DNA from: Diploptera punctata
Lineage: Eukaryota; Arthropoda; Insecta; Blattodea; Blaberidae
Direction: 5' to 3'
DNA length: 64,000 nucleotides
NCBI GenBank assembly: GCA_030220185.1
Contig: JASPKZ010004201.1
Location: 695,001 to 759,000, forward strand
Under the pieces are notes generated by a model. It made no database searches. It was not told the DNA's origin and worked only from the letters and a program-made list of their open reading frames with translations. Positions 35,366 to 45,704 of this stretch are shown here, piece after piece. The number at the start of each line of letters is the position of its first letter. Within the stretch, counting starts at the first letter, position 1. The translations under genes were made by a program, and so were the position numbers.

Positions 35366-35700
35366 GTATATCTATTTGAATCTTGTATCCGGAAAGTCCC
35401 AGTTCAAAACCCGAAGTTATTTATCTAGGTTTTCTTAGTTTTCACCCAAATCTTCTGGTAGCATTTTGGCCCTGGGGTCAACTAACCTCTAAAGGAAATG
35501 AGTACCAGACGCTCGTTGATTTTTGTTCTGGGGGTAAAGGCGGCCGTCACGCAGAGCTGACAACCCGGCTAACATCAAGTGCCAATTGTCTAGAAAAAAT
35601 GGGAGCCTTAATGCCATACTACTCCAAGGGTCTCCTATGGCCTTTAGTGGCATTACTTTACCTTTTTTTTCAGTTTTCAGGTAAATTCTGGGTCTAGATA
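35366..35700 (+). mobile_element. SINE-E
   Basis: Decayed head (TTGTATCCGGAAAGTCCCAG, TTCAAAACCC), then GGCCCTGGGGTCAAC, AATGAGTACCAGACGCTCGT, GGTAAAGGCGGCCGTCACGC, TGACAACCCGGCTAACATCA and the 3' end TGGCATTACTTTACC. Confidence 0.82.
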
Positions 35701-35742
35701 TCACCAGTCCATTTCATCATAACTATAATTTCGTAATACCAA

Positions 35743-35744
<2 letters not shown>

Positions 35745-35786
<42 letters not shown>

Positions 35787-36409
35787 AGTCTCTCTCTCTC
35801 TCTTTTTCAGTCTTTCTCTCTCTCTCTCTCAGTCTCTCTCTCTCTTTCAGTTCTCTCTCTCCCTCTCTTTCAGTCTCTCTCTCTCTTTCAGTCTCTCTCT
35901 CTTTCAGTCTCTCTCTCTCTTTCAGTCTCTCTCTCTCTTTCAGTCTCTCTCTCTCTCTTCAGTCTCCTCTCTCTCTCTTTCAGTCTCTCTCTCTCTTTCA
36001 TCTCTCTCTTTCAGTCTCTCTCTCTTTCAGTCTCTCTCTCTCTCTTTCAGTCTCTCTCTCTTTCAGTCTCTCTCTCTTTCAGTCTCTCTCTCTTTCAGTC
36101 TCTCTCTCTTCAGTCAGTCTCTCTCTCTTTCAGTCTCTCTCTCTCTCTCTTTCAGTCTCTCTCTCTCTCATCTCTTTCAGTCTCTCTCTCTCTCTCTCTT
36201 TCAGTCTCTCTCTCTCTTCTCTTCTTTCAGTCTCTCTCTCTTTCATCTCTCTCTCTCTCTCTTTCAGTCTCTCTCTCTTTCAGTCTCTCTCTCTCTTTCA
36301 GTCTCTCTCTCTCTCTTTCAGTCTCTCTCTCTTTCAGTCTCTCTCTCTCTCTTTCAGTCTCTTCTTCTCTTTCAGTCTCTCTCTCTTTCAGTCTCTCTCT
36401 CTCCTTCTC

Positions 36410-36445
<36 letters not shown>

Positions 36446-36461
36446 CTTCTCTCTCTCTCTC

Positions 36462-36495
<34 letters not shown>

Positions 36496-36538
36496 GATCC
36501 CTCTCTCTCTCTCCTTCTCCTCTCTCCTTCTCTCACTC

Positions 36539-36571
<33 letters not shown>

Positions 36572-36697
36572 CTTCTCTCTCTCTCCCTCTCTCTCTCTCC
36601 CTCTCTCCCTCTCCCTCCTCCCTCTCTCTCTCCCTCTCTCTCTCTCTCTCCCTCTCTCTCTCTCTCTCCCTCTCTCTCTCTCCCGCTCTCTCTCTTT
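35745..36697. repeat. ~950-bp polypyrimidine (CT)n tract with TTTCAG interruptions
   Basis: The plus strand is almost entirely C and T. The left two thirds repeat TCTCTCTCTTTCAG at 12-20 bp spacing; the right third is CT with CC and CTT interruptions. It starts 45 bp beyond a SINE-E. Such homopyrimidine DNA can form triplexes. Confidence 0.97.
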
Positions 36698-36904
36698 ATT
36701 TTTATTGCGATGCTAATGACTTGAATTGTTAAAGGCCGTTCAATAATATACTATCTACCTACCTACCTCTCCATTTATCTCTTTGACTACGTTAACCTTT
36801 ATCTTAGTAGGTAAACCTATTTTTAATTCCTTCTCGCCTCTTCAGCCTTTCTCAGGAGAGGATTTTTCACTCAGGATCACATATATATTTTCAGACCACA
36901 GAAG

Positions 36905-37150
36905 TAAATGTATGGCGTCCCAAACGAGTGATCAGATGGATTTCGAGACCACCTCCGAAACCACACGAACATTTAGATAAGACATCCTTCACTAATAAAT
37001 GTATTTATACGAAACAAAGTGAATGTGATCCGGATGATTACTAAGGCTAGATAGTGATCGGGACAACTTGACTAACTTTTCCTGAAATATATCTTACATG
37101 TGAGGAAAAACTTGAACCAGGAAATTTGAATCTGACCGAGGATCAGACAA
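36905..37150 (-). mobile_element. SINE-C2 (SINE-C relative), decayed
   Basis: GAGTGATCAGATGGATTTCG, CACACGAACATTTAGATAAG, AAAGTGAATGTGATCCGGAT and CTTACATGTGAGGAAAAACT align with 43100-43445 and with the split copy around 47505-48765. It keeps the GTGAGGAAAAA block of SINE-C but has a different 3' half. Confidence 0.65.
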
Positions 37151-37156
37151 TCATTA

Positions 37157-37158
37157 TA

Positions 37159-37215
<57 letters not shown>
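37157..37215. repeat. (ATT)n microsatellite
   Basis: About 19 ATT units at the edge of SINE-C2. Confidence 0.95.
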
Positions 37216-37217
<2 letters not shown>

Positions 37218-37961
37218 ATCAGTGAACATCTACATAAAACATATGATAATAAATGTTGTCTATGTGATCTATTGTATAGGCCTACAGATAGAAGATGTTA
37301 GTCATGTCATGACATTTGATGTTAAAGCGTCTATTAAAATGAAATAAAATCATAGAGACGATTCGTATTGTAAGGTCAGCATATATTATAATAGCTTCAA
37401 TATAAAATTACAGTGTAATACGTATCACTAGAAAGTTCATGCATTTGCATCTTTTTTTTTTTTTCATTGTCTGTAATTATTTGCTGATTAATCTTCTTCA
37501 CGAATCAATGACGTTTAAGTTTATTAAACTAAATATTTTATTTCATATATTTTTATTTCTTCGGTTTATATTTCATTCTAATTTTGTAATTGTGTGTGTT
37601 TTTTTAAGTCCATTTCATGTGATTTTGCATGTATCCGTATATTTTACATAATTTAAATGTATACATAGTTTTGATTGCTAAAGTGAAAACACCATATTCG
37701 CATCTATAGTATTTTAACACCATATTTACGACTAATACATTTTAGATATTGTCACAACTGAACTTTAAATGAGTAAAAGAGTATAAACTCCTTAAAAGTT
37801 TTACTGTCGTTCTCCTAATTCTTAGCCATTCAACAGTTTCAAACAATCCATTGATTGTTCTCAATTAATACAGGGCTCTCTAAAGTTACTATCCATTTCC
37901 ATGAAAACATTACTATTTGTTTTTCTTTGCAGACAATATTAGCTTAGTTCAAGTTGTTTAG
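37216..37961. other. Unassigned, ends at the 5' truncation point of the CR1-like LINE
   Basis: AT-rich. TGTTTTTCTTTGCAG at 37918-37932 resembles a 3' splice site, but I cannot tie it to an exon. Confidence 0.35.
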
Positions 37962-37985
37962 CACGGAAGAACGGATTACCGTGCA

Positions 37986-39713
37986 ATGGGACTTAGACAG
38001 TTGAATCCCTCAACTGACTCTATAGACATTTCTGTAGATGACTTAAATGAACATTTTACCTCAATACCCATGACACCTCCAGACAACAAGACTAAAATAG
38101 ACATTCTTAAAGACTTATCCCCATCCCCCCATATAGGAAGAGATACATTTTACTTTAACGACATTTCGCCTATAGACGTTAAAAAAGCACTCAAGCGGAT
38201 TAAATCCAATGCACAAGGAACAGATAACATCAGCATTTTAATGCTAAATAAAATCATTGACATTATACTACCCACAGTGACTCATATTTTTAATGCTTCC
38301 CTTATAACTTCTATCTTCCCTACTGTATGGAAACAGTCTAGAGTTCGGCCTATACCAAAAATAAGTACACCAACTAACTGTAATGACTACCGACCGATTA
38401 GCATCCTTCCGACATTATCTAAAGCCCTGGAACATATTGTACATAAGCAAATGACTGAATATCTCCAAGAAAATCACCTCCTTGATCCTTATCAATCCGG
38501 CTTTAGATATGGTCATAGCACAACCACAGCATTGCTAAAAATTACTGAAGATATTCGTGAAGCCGTGGACAGACGTCAATTGACTCCTTTAACCTTACTT
38601 GACTTCAGCACAGCTTTTGACACAGTAGACCACGACTTACTTATGATAAAGCTCAAGCACCTACACTTGTCTGACAGCGCTGTATCCTGGTTCGACTCAT
38701 ACCTGCACGGTCGTCAACAATACGTTTCATTAAACTCTAGATCTTCGTCTTGGCGCAACGTGCCGGCTGGAGTCCCCCAGGGCAGTGTTCTCGGACCTCT
38801 TCTTTTCTCAATCTACATAAATGACTTGCCAACTGTACTAAAGCACTGCCGTTATCACCTCTACGCTGATGATCTCCAAATTTACCTACATTCACCTCCT
38901 CATTCTCTCTATAACAGCTTGACAAAAATGAATGATGATCTCATATCCATCTTTAACTGGTCTTCAAGTATCGGTCTAAATCTAAATCCTAACAAGTCAC
39001 AAGTAATTCTAATGGGACAACAAAGACTGCTTACAACCTTTGACATATCTACACTTCCAAACATTACTATAAATAATATAATTATCCCTTATTCTTCTTC
39101 AGTAATAGATCTTGGACTACATCTAGACGCAAATTTAACCTGGCAAACACAAGTGAAACACATATGTAAAAAGACTTTCTCCATCTTACATTATCTTAGA
39201 CGTTTAAAGAATTTTCTCCCAGTTTCGTTAAAACAAATCCTTGTGCAGAATCTTGTGTTACCACACTTCGATTATTGTGACATTATATACAATGATCTAA
39301 ACTATGACTTGTCGCAGAGACTGCAGCGTGTTCATAATGCTTGCGTTCGATTCATTTTCAATATCCGCCGTTATGACCATATTTCCGAACACTTTAATAA
39401 CCTCTCTTGGCTCCGTCTTACTGACAGACGTAAATTGCACTCTCTTTCACTACTTTTCAAGCTTCTGAATTCCTACATTCCTACTTACCTGGCGTCTAGA
39501 TTTGAGAAGTTATCCTCCTACCACAATATTGACACTAGGTCACAAGATAGCAGTCTGCTAACAATTCCTCTTCATAGCACTTCCTCCTATTCTACTTCCT
39601 TCACAGTAGCCTCTGCCCGCTCCTGGAATCTCCTTCCTCAAGATATCAGGGGTTGCCGCACACTTGGTACCTTTAAGTCACGCTTATACAGTTACCTGTT
39701 GTCTAATAATTAA
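37986..39713 (+). CDS. CR1/L2-like LINE reverse transcriptase, intact 575-codon ORF, 5'-truncated
   Basis: RNA-dependent DNA polymerase of a non-LTR retrotransposon. It includes RPIPKISTPTNCNDYRPISI (121-140), SGFRYGHSTTTALLKI (171-186), motif A LLDFSTAFDTVDHD (204-217), motif B PAGVPQGSVLGPLLFSIYIN (260-279) and motif C YADD (293-296). All catalytic aspartates are present. The rest is thumb and tail, including LPHFDYCDIIYNDL, RRYDHISEHFNNLSWL and the end GCRTLGTFKSRLYSYLLSNN. The normal N-terminal endonuclease is missing. The frame stays open upstream of the ATG as HGRTDYRA to a TAG at 37959-37961, so this start is internal to the original protein. Probably immobile itself, yet no stop or frameshift in 1.7 kb suggests a fairly recent insertion. 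The tail matches the minus-strand relative at 44813-45365. Confidence 0.95.
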   Translation: MGLRQLNPSTDSIDISVDDLNEHFTSIPMTPPDNKTKIDILKDLSPSPHIGRDTFYFNDISPIDVKKALKRIKSNAQGTDNISILMLNKIIDIILPTVTHIFNASLITSIFPTVWKQSRVRPIPKISTPTNCNDYRPISILPTLSKALEHIVHKQMTEYLQENHLLDPYQSGFRYGHSTTTALLKITEDIREAVDRRQLTPLTLLDFSTAFDTVDHDLLMIKLKHLHLSDSAVSWFDSYLHGRQQYVSLNSRSSSWRNVPAGVPQGSVLGPLLFSIYINDLPTVLKHCRYHLYADDLQIYLHSPPHSLYNSLTKMNDDLISIFNWSSSIGLNLNPNKSQVILMGQQRLLTTFDISTLPNITINNIIIPYSSSVIDLGLHLDANLTWQTQVKHICKKTFSILHYLRRLKNFLPVSLKQILVQNLVLPHFDYCDIIYNDLNYDLSQRLQRVHNACVRFIFNIRRYDHISEHFNNLSWLRLTDRRKLHSLSLLFKLLNSYIPTYLASRFEKLSSYHNIDTRSQDSSLLTIPLHSTSSYSTSFTVASARSWNLLPQDIRGCRTLGTFKSRLYSYLLSNN

Positions 39714-39870
39714 TTTTTCTCTATTTATTTAATTTTATACTATGTCATTAATCTTTTCCTCGTTTTTTTTATATATATTGTACATATTATATATTTAATT
39801 CGTTAAATTTAGAGTAAATCAAAATACATTATAAATATAAATTGTATTGTATTCATAACTTGTAATCATT

Positions 39871-39912
<42 letters not shown>

Positions 39913-40010
39913 AATTTAGATTTAAGACTATTTTTTGTTTGTATTTTTTTTTAACCTGGTTGAGTGGTAGACAAGGCCTTAAGGCCTTAACTCTGCCAGG
40001 TAAAATAAAG
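39714..40010 (+). repeat. 3' UTR and terminal motif of the CR1-like LINE
   Basis: A ~290-bp AT-rich 3' UTR with an (AT)n run at 39875-39909. It ends TTGAGTGGTAGACAAGGCCT, TAAGGCCTTAACTCTGCCAG and GTAAAATAAAG. AGGCCTTAAGGCCT is a 14-bp palindrome at the core. The same end occurs at 44464-44520 (minus) and 57841-57897. Confidence 0.88.
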
Positions 40011-40011
40011 C

Positions 40012-40105
<94 letters not shown>

Positions 40106-40107
40106 GT
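40011..40107. repeat. (ATT)n microsatellite at the LINE 3' end
   Basis: About 32 units starting at the last base of the LINE tail. Confidence 0.96.
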
Positions 40108-40429
40108 TTCTGTAAGGGTACGCGGAATGTCATATGAAGACGTCAGACCGGAATTTACCCATAACTCCGTTAACCAACTCCAACAAGGGTCAGAGTTTAC
40201 TACCCACCCACCCACCAAAAAAAAAAACCCCGAGCGGGTGTTTTTTTAAAGCCCACTTAAAAACTCCACCAACTACAAAAAAACACTTCTGAACTTACTT
40301 TATTTTTAACACTGTTTGTAAAAATAATTATTAGTCAATATACTAAAAAGAGAAATAAATAGGCCAACCAAATAATAAAGATAAATTATTCTTTCAACCA
40401 GTATATTTAATTCACAATATACAACTGTT
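40108..40429. other. No recognised feature
   Basis: Contains CCCACCCACCCACC followed by an A-run (40203-40226). No supported gene. Confidence 0.4.
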
Positions 40430-41500
40430 ATTGAAAGCAGTAACAAATACTTAACTTTCTAAATCAGAATCACACTCTTCAACATCATTATTTTAATTCA
40501 TCCTTATTATTAAGATATATGTGCACTTTTACTAATTTTTAACTTTTTTACAACCCAACCTGTTACGCATTTTCGAACATATTAATCCAAAGGTTGAAAA
40601 CACTTGTTCTATTGATGCTGAATGAGCAGGACAGCTAATCAGTCCATTCAAAAACTTACAGAAAGGTTTAATGTTCTCATTTGTAGAACATTTCTCCAAA
40701 ATACTCCACCACTGTGCAGAACTAAAGCACTATATTACATCATCCGCAATCATCGATTGTGGATATATTTGTTTATCTTTAATTTTAAAGGCTAATAATG
40801 GTACAAGCCATTCAGGCTGTTTGCTTGTCAACCAAGAATCAGCCTGATTTTCTTGATCATAAGATAAGCGTTTTCCTACATATTTAGAATCCATCATATT
40901 TGAATGTCCACCGCTGTGGTCTCGAGGTAGCGTGCTGCCTTGTCACGCAGCGGGCCCGGGTTCGATCCCCGGTCGGGGCAGTTTTTCTGGGTGACAAATG
41001 TCAGGAAAACTTTAAGGCCCAAATGGTCCCCGAAATCATATGGCTATCATCTTTACCATTATCATTATCATCATCATCCTTCACCGGTGTGGAAAGCACC
41101 GGGAAGCTACCACACTTACACAATTCCCTAGTAAAGCTGCAAGCATAGCATGAAAATGCTATGATTGCAGTGAAGGACCTGCATTCGGGCAGAATTACTA
41201 TGGATGGATATTTGCAATATAGTGGATTGGCAAAACAGCTTCACTCATCCTGCGATGAATACTGAATTTATGCGTTTGAAGATCAGCACATTCTATTAAG
41301 TCTATCCGAAGTTCCACAGAATCACAAATATTAGTTTTTTTCAGCTTGCATACGTTTAAATATTTTTCCAATAAATATCAGCTGTTTCTGCATCTTCAAA
41401 ACATTTTTTTAAATAGGTACAATTTGCAAATTTCGGGTAATATTTTCTGGAATTTCAGAATGTTCTCTTGGTGTATTTCTACATATTTAGGATATTTTTT
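40430..41500 (-). pseudogene. hAT transposase, C-terminal half, interrupted by SINE-C
   Basis: Minus strand, upstream of the SINE (41500-41208): DSVELRIDLIECADLQTHKF and RRMSEAVLPIHYIAN. Downstream of it (40895-40500): MMDSKYVGKRLSYDQENQAD, SWLTSKQPEWLVPLLALKIK, a WW pair, FCKFLNGLISCPASSASIEQ, and VFSTFGLICSKMRNRLG. The last block is the hAT dimerisation domain: P-SSASIE-VFSTFG-SK-RNRLG. hAT transposases cut and paste elements with 8-bp target duplications. Two or more stops and the SINE make it inactive, and the N-terminal zinc finger and catalytic core are not seen. It could belong to the same family as the zinc finger at 48142-48414. Confidence 0.85.
40906..41207 (+). mobile_element. SINE-C nested in hAT pseudogene
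   Basis: Complete head (CCGCTGTGGTCTCGAGGTAG, CGGGTTCGATCCCCGGTCGG) to tail ACTATGGATGG. Flanked by ATATTTGAAT (40896-40905) and ATATTTGCAAT (41208-41218), a target-site duplication with one base lost. Removing it rejoins the hAT frame at IAN-MMDSKY. Confidence 0.93.
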
Positions 41501-41689
41501 TAACAAACGTGTTTAAACAGTTAAGCTAGGAATTTCAGCTCATGTACGAAATTATTTTAATATGATAAGAAATAAAGTGTATTATATTTATATTTAAATA
41601 TACTGTACACTAAAAATTATTATTTTATTATAAATATGGATTTAATTTAATGTAGTTTAGTATAGCTTTTAAATTATGGGGTAGTAACT

Positions 41690-42904
41690 TTTTGGCTTTT
41701 TTTAACCTTGACAAGGGCACCCATTCCTCTGCTTGTAAGCAAATTTAAGCGTACCGGCAGTGTGTGATGAGGCAAGTCATGAACGACCACACGTATCGGC
41801 AGAAATAGTGCATCAGTGCCAGAGACAGGTATCCAAAAGCATCTGAATGTCCCTCGCAACGAGTGTGGAAAATTATACGTTTCACTCTACGAAAACGTTC
41901 TTATCACATCCAAGTTCTGTTCCATTTTGAGGACGAGGAATTCGCCTGTCGTTGAGCAATATGTTATGTCCTCCTGCTGACTGTAGAGAATGAGAATTTA
42001 ATGGACAACATTATATTCTCCGACGAAGCCACTTTCCATGTTTGTGGCAAAGTGTACAGACACAACAGTCGAATAGGGACATATGAAGAACCACATGAGG
42101 TGTTGGAGTGGGAACGCGATACAACCCTCATGGTAATACATAGCCTATCATTGCTGAAGCTATGGTTAAAAATAATATTAAAACACCTACTGATCATGTA
42201 TAGGCCTATAGGAATTTAAATGATCCATAGTATATCCCTCGTCCAATATGTAAGTAAATACACACAAAGAATATAGAAGCTCCATTTGCATGTAAGGTCC
42301 GTAGAAGTCAACCATAATTTACATCTCGGGAAGGTTAATGTTTGATTTGGTATGACAAAATGAAAACTATTTGGCTCTTTTTTTTTTTCAAGAAGTCAAT
42401 AACATGTAACATCTATCTCGACATGTTAAAACTACTCCTGGAACCGCAGGATCAAGATGATGGCATAATGGTACAGTTGTGTTTCAGCAATATGGTGCGC
42501 CTCCACATTTTGCACACATTGTCTGTGATTACCTGAACAGAACATTTCAGGGAGATGGATAGGTAGAGGTTCATCTCGGTTGTAGGCTTCATATTCAGCG
42601 GACCTGCCCCCTCTTAGAATTTTTGCATGGGGGTACATTAAGTCCAAAATGTACACTACCAAAGTGAATGGTCTGCCTGATTTACAAAATCGTGTCAGAA
42701 AAGCAGCAGGCCTTATTACGGTTGAAATGCAGGTTGAAATGTTAAGGTTTATATTTCGTTTCACTACTGAAAGGTGGAGTATGTTTTGATATAGATGACG
42801 TCATATAGAAATGCAGTAGAATATGTGTAAAACTTCACATGAATATTGATTTTTCAATCACTGCCTTCTTTCACTGAAATGGATACTGACTTAGAGACAC
42901 CCTG
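41690..42904 (+). pseudogene. Mariner-like transposase, near full length but decayed
   Basis: N-terminal helix-turn-helix region: MRQVMNDHTYRQK, SQRVWKIIRFTLRKRSYHIQ (41790-41920). Catalytic part: ENENLMDNIIFSDEATFHVC (FSDEATF holds the first Asp), GKVYRHNSRIG and EPHEVLEWERD. The second-Asp block reads FQQYGAPPHFAHIVCDYL, where FQQD is expected, so that catalytic Asp is lost. C-terminal: FAWGYIKSKMYTTKV, PDLQNRVRKAAGLITVEM. Several frameshifts, a poly-T expansion at 42368, and a foreign segment near 42262-42320. The right tip GAGACACCCTG ends at 42904 and matches the tip at 29445. The left tip was not located. Confidence 0.83.
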
Positions 42905-43099
42905 TATTTCCCAAAAGTAAGTGTAAGTTTAATGCCGCTTACTTTGACCTATATTATTATATTTATTACATATGTATTATATATTTATTAATAATTTTTT
43001 TTCTTAGTTTAACATGTTAATTTGTGGGTACTTTTACATGCCGCATGCTTCTCGCGCCTTTCAGCGACTCGACACGTCGACAGGATTTTTGTTAACTCT

Positions 43100-43445
43100 G
43101 ATTACTTACAAACTTTCTTAACCACACAAGAACATAGAGAGCCCTCCCGGATGAATGATTAGCACATTGCAAGGACCATTTCCGAGACAACACGAACATT
43201 TAAGGCAAGACACACCATGCACTCATACATTTATAGTAAACAAGGCGAATGTGATGTGAATGATCGTGATAGCCTGATGTTGTTCGGAGATTATTTGAGC
43301 ATTAAAATATCCTGATAGTAATCTTGTAGGTGAGGTAAAACTCCGAAAAGTTCTCACGTTGGACATCTTTCCCGATTGGAAATAGAATCCGCGTGTGCGG
43401 CAGCTACTTACCACTAGACCCACAGCGATAGATAATGACAAGTCA
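43100..43445 (-). mobile_element. SINE-C2
   Basis: CACACAAGAACATAGAGAGC, TTTCCGAGACAACACGAACA, AAGACACACCATGCACTCAT, ATGATCGTGATAGCCTGATG and GTAGGTGAGGTAAAACTCCG. The tRNA-like head lies at 43370-43435 (minus: TGTGGGTCTAGTGGTAAGTA and a worn B box). Confidence 0.72.
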
Positions 43446-43554
43446 ATAAACATAGTCATATAATGTATCAGTGCATATTTATAGATCTTAAGGGCACGTA
43501 CTCTCTGACTCCAGTACCTAACAAGATACCGGAAATTTTGAAATTATGAGCCGC

Positions 43555-43830
43555 TTGCATCAAAACACCGGCTGGGATAGATGGATTTTTAGTATGGGAA
43601 AATCCAATGGAGGGACTTTAAGCCGTGGCTCTCGAGTCTGAAGATTTTCAGGCTTGTAAGAGAACCGCAAGCGTGACTAAAAAGGACAATGTGCAAAATT
43701 TAACCTACCTTCACCCATCCAAGTAATAATTTAGTTGGCTACTGGATGTCTCAATGAGGCGATGTGCTAACCATATGTCATTCTTTGACATCAGTAGCTA
43801 AATAAGCGTAACTTAATCAGCCTGGTTATG
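43555..43830 (+). mobile_element. SINE-D, head eroded
   Basis: GGATTTTTAGTATGGGAAAA, GGCTTGTAAGAGAACCGCAA, GTGCAAAATTTAACC, CTACTGGATGTCTCAATGAG and ATAAGCGTAACTTAATCAGC align with 21225-21590. Confidence 0.7.
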
Positions 43831-43859
43831 AAACCCCCGCTAGGGAGCGACAACCGTGA

Positions 43860-44040
43860 CTCCACGCAGGACTTATGGGATATACCGAAACACACATTAA
43901 GGGGCAGGAGAAGAGTGGGAAGGCTGTGGACTAGCATTCTAGGAGTGAGGAATTGGAAAAGGAAAACACTGGATAGACAGATTTGGAGGGGTTTAACACA
44001 GGAGGCCAAGACCCGACATAGGGCTGAAGCGCCATAAGGG
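43860..44040 (+). pseudogene. LINE 3' fragment (RTE-like family 5)
   Basis: Open frame with RGRRRVGRLWTSILGVRNWK and RKTLDRQIWRGLTQEAKTRH, ending at 44037. This is the GRP-RW then RNW-RKA-DR-WR-AKT ending of arthropod RTE-like LINEs. No polymerase motif is left. It follows directly on SINE-D. Confidence 0.6.
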
Positions 44041-44404
44041 ACGAAGAAAACACATATCCAACATTCCTTAAACAACTCGGAAATTTGTAGACACATTTCT
44101 TTCCAGTCTTGTATGTATACGTATGTAGCACAGATGATCTTAAAAAAGTTCGAATCTCTATTAAGTGTAGCCTGAATCATTGGGAAATCTCACTTTTCTA
44201 AATTTCTGAAGCTAGAATTCCGAAATATTGAATAAGTTTTAATTAATGTACCACGTAAATAGGATAACGGTTAGCATGCTTAATAATGAATTGAATCGTT
44301 CTAATTATATTTCAAATCAGTATCACCGAAGAAAACCAACATATGTCCAGCATAGATTATGCTTACAGCACATATGTATACATAATATTTTTAAACCTAA
44401 AATG
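44041..44404. other. No recognised feature
   Basis: AT-rich, no supported gene. Confidence 0.4.
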
Positions 44405-44406
44405 GG

Positions 44407-44463
<57 letters not shown>
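44405..44463. repeat. (TAA)n microsatellite at a LINE 3' end
   Basis: The reverse complement of (ATT)n, adjoining the minus-strand CR1-like LINE tail. A second mixed TAA/AAC array is at 44655-44700 and an (AT)n run at 44735-44785, both inside the LINE 3' UTR. Confidence 0.95.
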
Positions 44464-44466
<3 letters not shown>

Positions 44467-44728
44467 TATTTATTCTGGCAGAGTTAAGGCCATAAGGCCC
44501 TCTCTTCCACTCAACCAGTACAAATACAAATAAATATTCGACAAATATAGATATACACTATACTAATTATAAACACTTAAAGATACAATAAATGTAACAA
44601 CGTAAATGTCATGTACAAACAACATTTTGTAGGGTAATAACAATAATGATACGATAATAATAATAATAATAATAACAATAATAATAATAATAATAATATA
44701 AATATGATACATTATACGGGAAACACCA

Positions 44729-44786
<58 letters not shown>

Positions 44787-45365
44787 TACACTGGATAATA
44801 ATGAAGTCGATTTTAGAGCAAATATAAATTTAGATTTCTTTTAAAAGATGCCAATGTCCGGCAGCCCCTTATTTCTTGTGGTAGGGAATTCCAGTTGCGA
44901 GAAGTGGAGATGGTATATGACATGGAGTGATGTGATGTCCTATGTTGCGGTATATTAAGTAAGAGACTATGTTGTGGTCTTGTGTTTAAGTTATGGTTTG
45001 AGGATAGATACTGGAAACGGGATGATAAATAATTGGGAATCGAGGTATGTAGGATCTTAAATAGGAGAATTAGACAGTGCGATTTTCTTCTCTCTTTTAG
45101 ATGTAGCCATGACAATTCGTGGAATAATGGAGAAATGTGATCGTATTTTCGAACATTAAATATGAATCTGATACACATATTATGGACACGCTGCAGTTTG
45201 TCCGACAATCCGTCACTTATGTCAGTTAGTAGAACGTCACAGTAGTCAAAATGCGGCATCACTAAAGTTTGGATTAAAATTCTTTTAAGAGTTGTAGGAA
45301 GAAAATGTTTAAGTCGCTTTAGGGAATGCATTATGGAGAAGATATATCGTACCGGGTAGTTAATT
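44464..45365 (-). pseudogene. CR1-like LINE, 3' end with partial reverse transcriptase
   Basis: The minus-strand frame 45365-44813 gives YIFSIMHSLKRLKHFLPTTL, RILIQTLVMPHFDYCDVLL, CIRFIFNVRKYDHISPLFHE and RNWNSLPQEIRGCRTLASFK, co-linear with residues ~400-570 of the intact copy at 37986-39713. It contains only the post-polymerase region. The frame has no internal stop. The 3' UTR carries an (AT)n run in the same place as the intact copy and ends with the terminal motif (CTGGCAGAGTTAAGGCCATA on plus). SINE-E lies at its truncated 5' side. Confidence 0.92.
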
Positions 45366-45371
45366 ATACAT

Positions 45372-45682
45372 AAAAGGTAAAGGTAAAGTGATCCCACTAC
45401 AGACCATAGCAGATCCTTGGGACAGCAATAGGTTATGGCTCCCACTTTTTCAAGACAATTGGTATTTGATGCCAGCCGGGTTGTTCAGCTCTTTTGATGG
45501 CCATATTTACCCCTAGAACAAACATCTGGCACTTATTTCCGTTAGAGGCTGAATGGCCTCAGGGCCATGGTGCCGCCAAAAGATTTGGGTCAGTTTAAAA
45601 GTCCTAACCCCACCTGCGCTCGAACCCTCTTCCTTTCGGTTTGTAGCATATTTTCTTAACCAACTACGCTACGGGTGGCCCT
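45372..45682 (-). mobile_element. SINE-E, full length with tRNA-like head
   Basis: Minus strand: GGCCACCCGTAGCGTAGTTG (A box), GAGGGTTCGAGCGCAGG (B box), body CTGAGGCCATTCAGCC, then the 3' end GTAGTGGGATCACTTTACCT with a short TTTACC tail. This copy defines the head of the family. Confidence 0.87.
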
Positions 45683-45704
45683 ACGTTAAAGGTAAAAAAG
45701 CAAT

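Noticed and set aside
37918..37932. 3' splice site before the intact reverse transcriptase frame
   Set aside because: A polypyrimidine plus CAG match is common by chance, and the frame upstream is closed by a TAG at 37959-37961, so an exon boundary is not supported.
38737..38925. Minus-strand 62-codon frame inside the CR1-like reverse transcriptase
   Set aside because: Shadow of the plus-strand polymerase gene.
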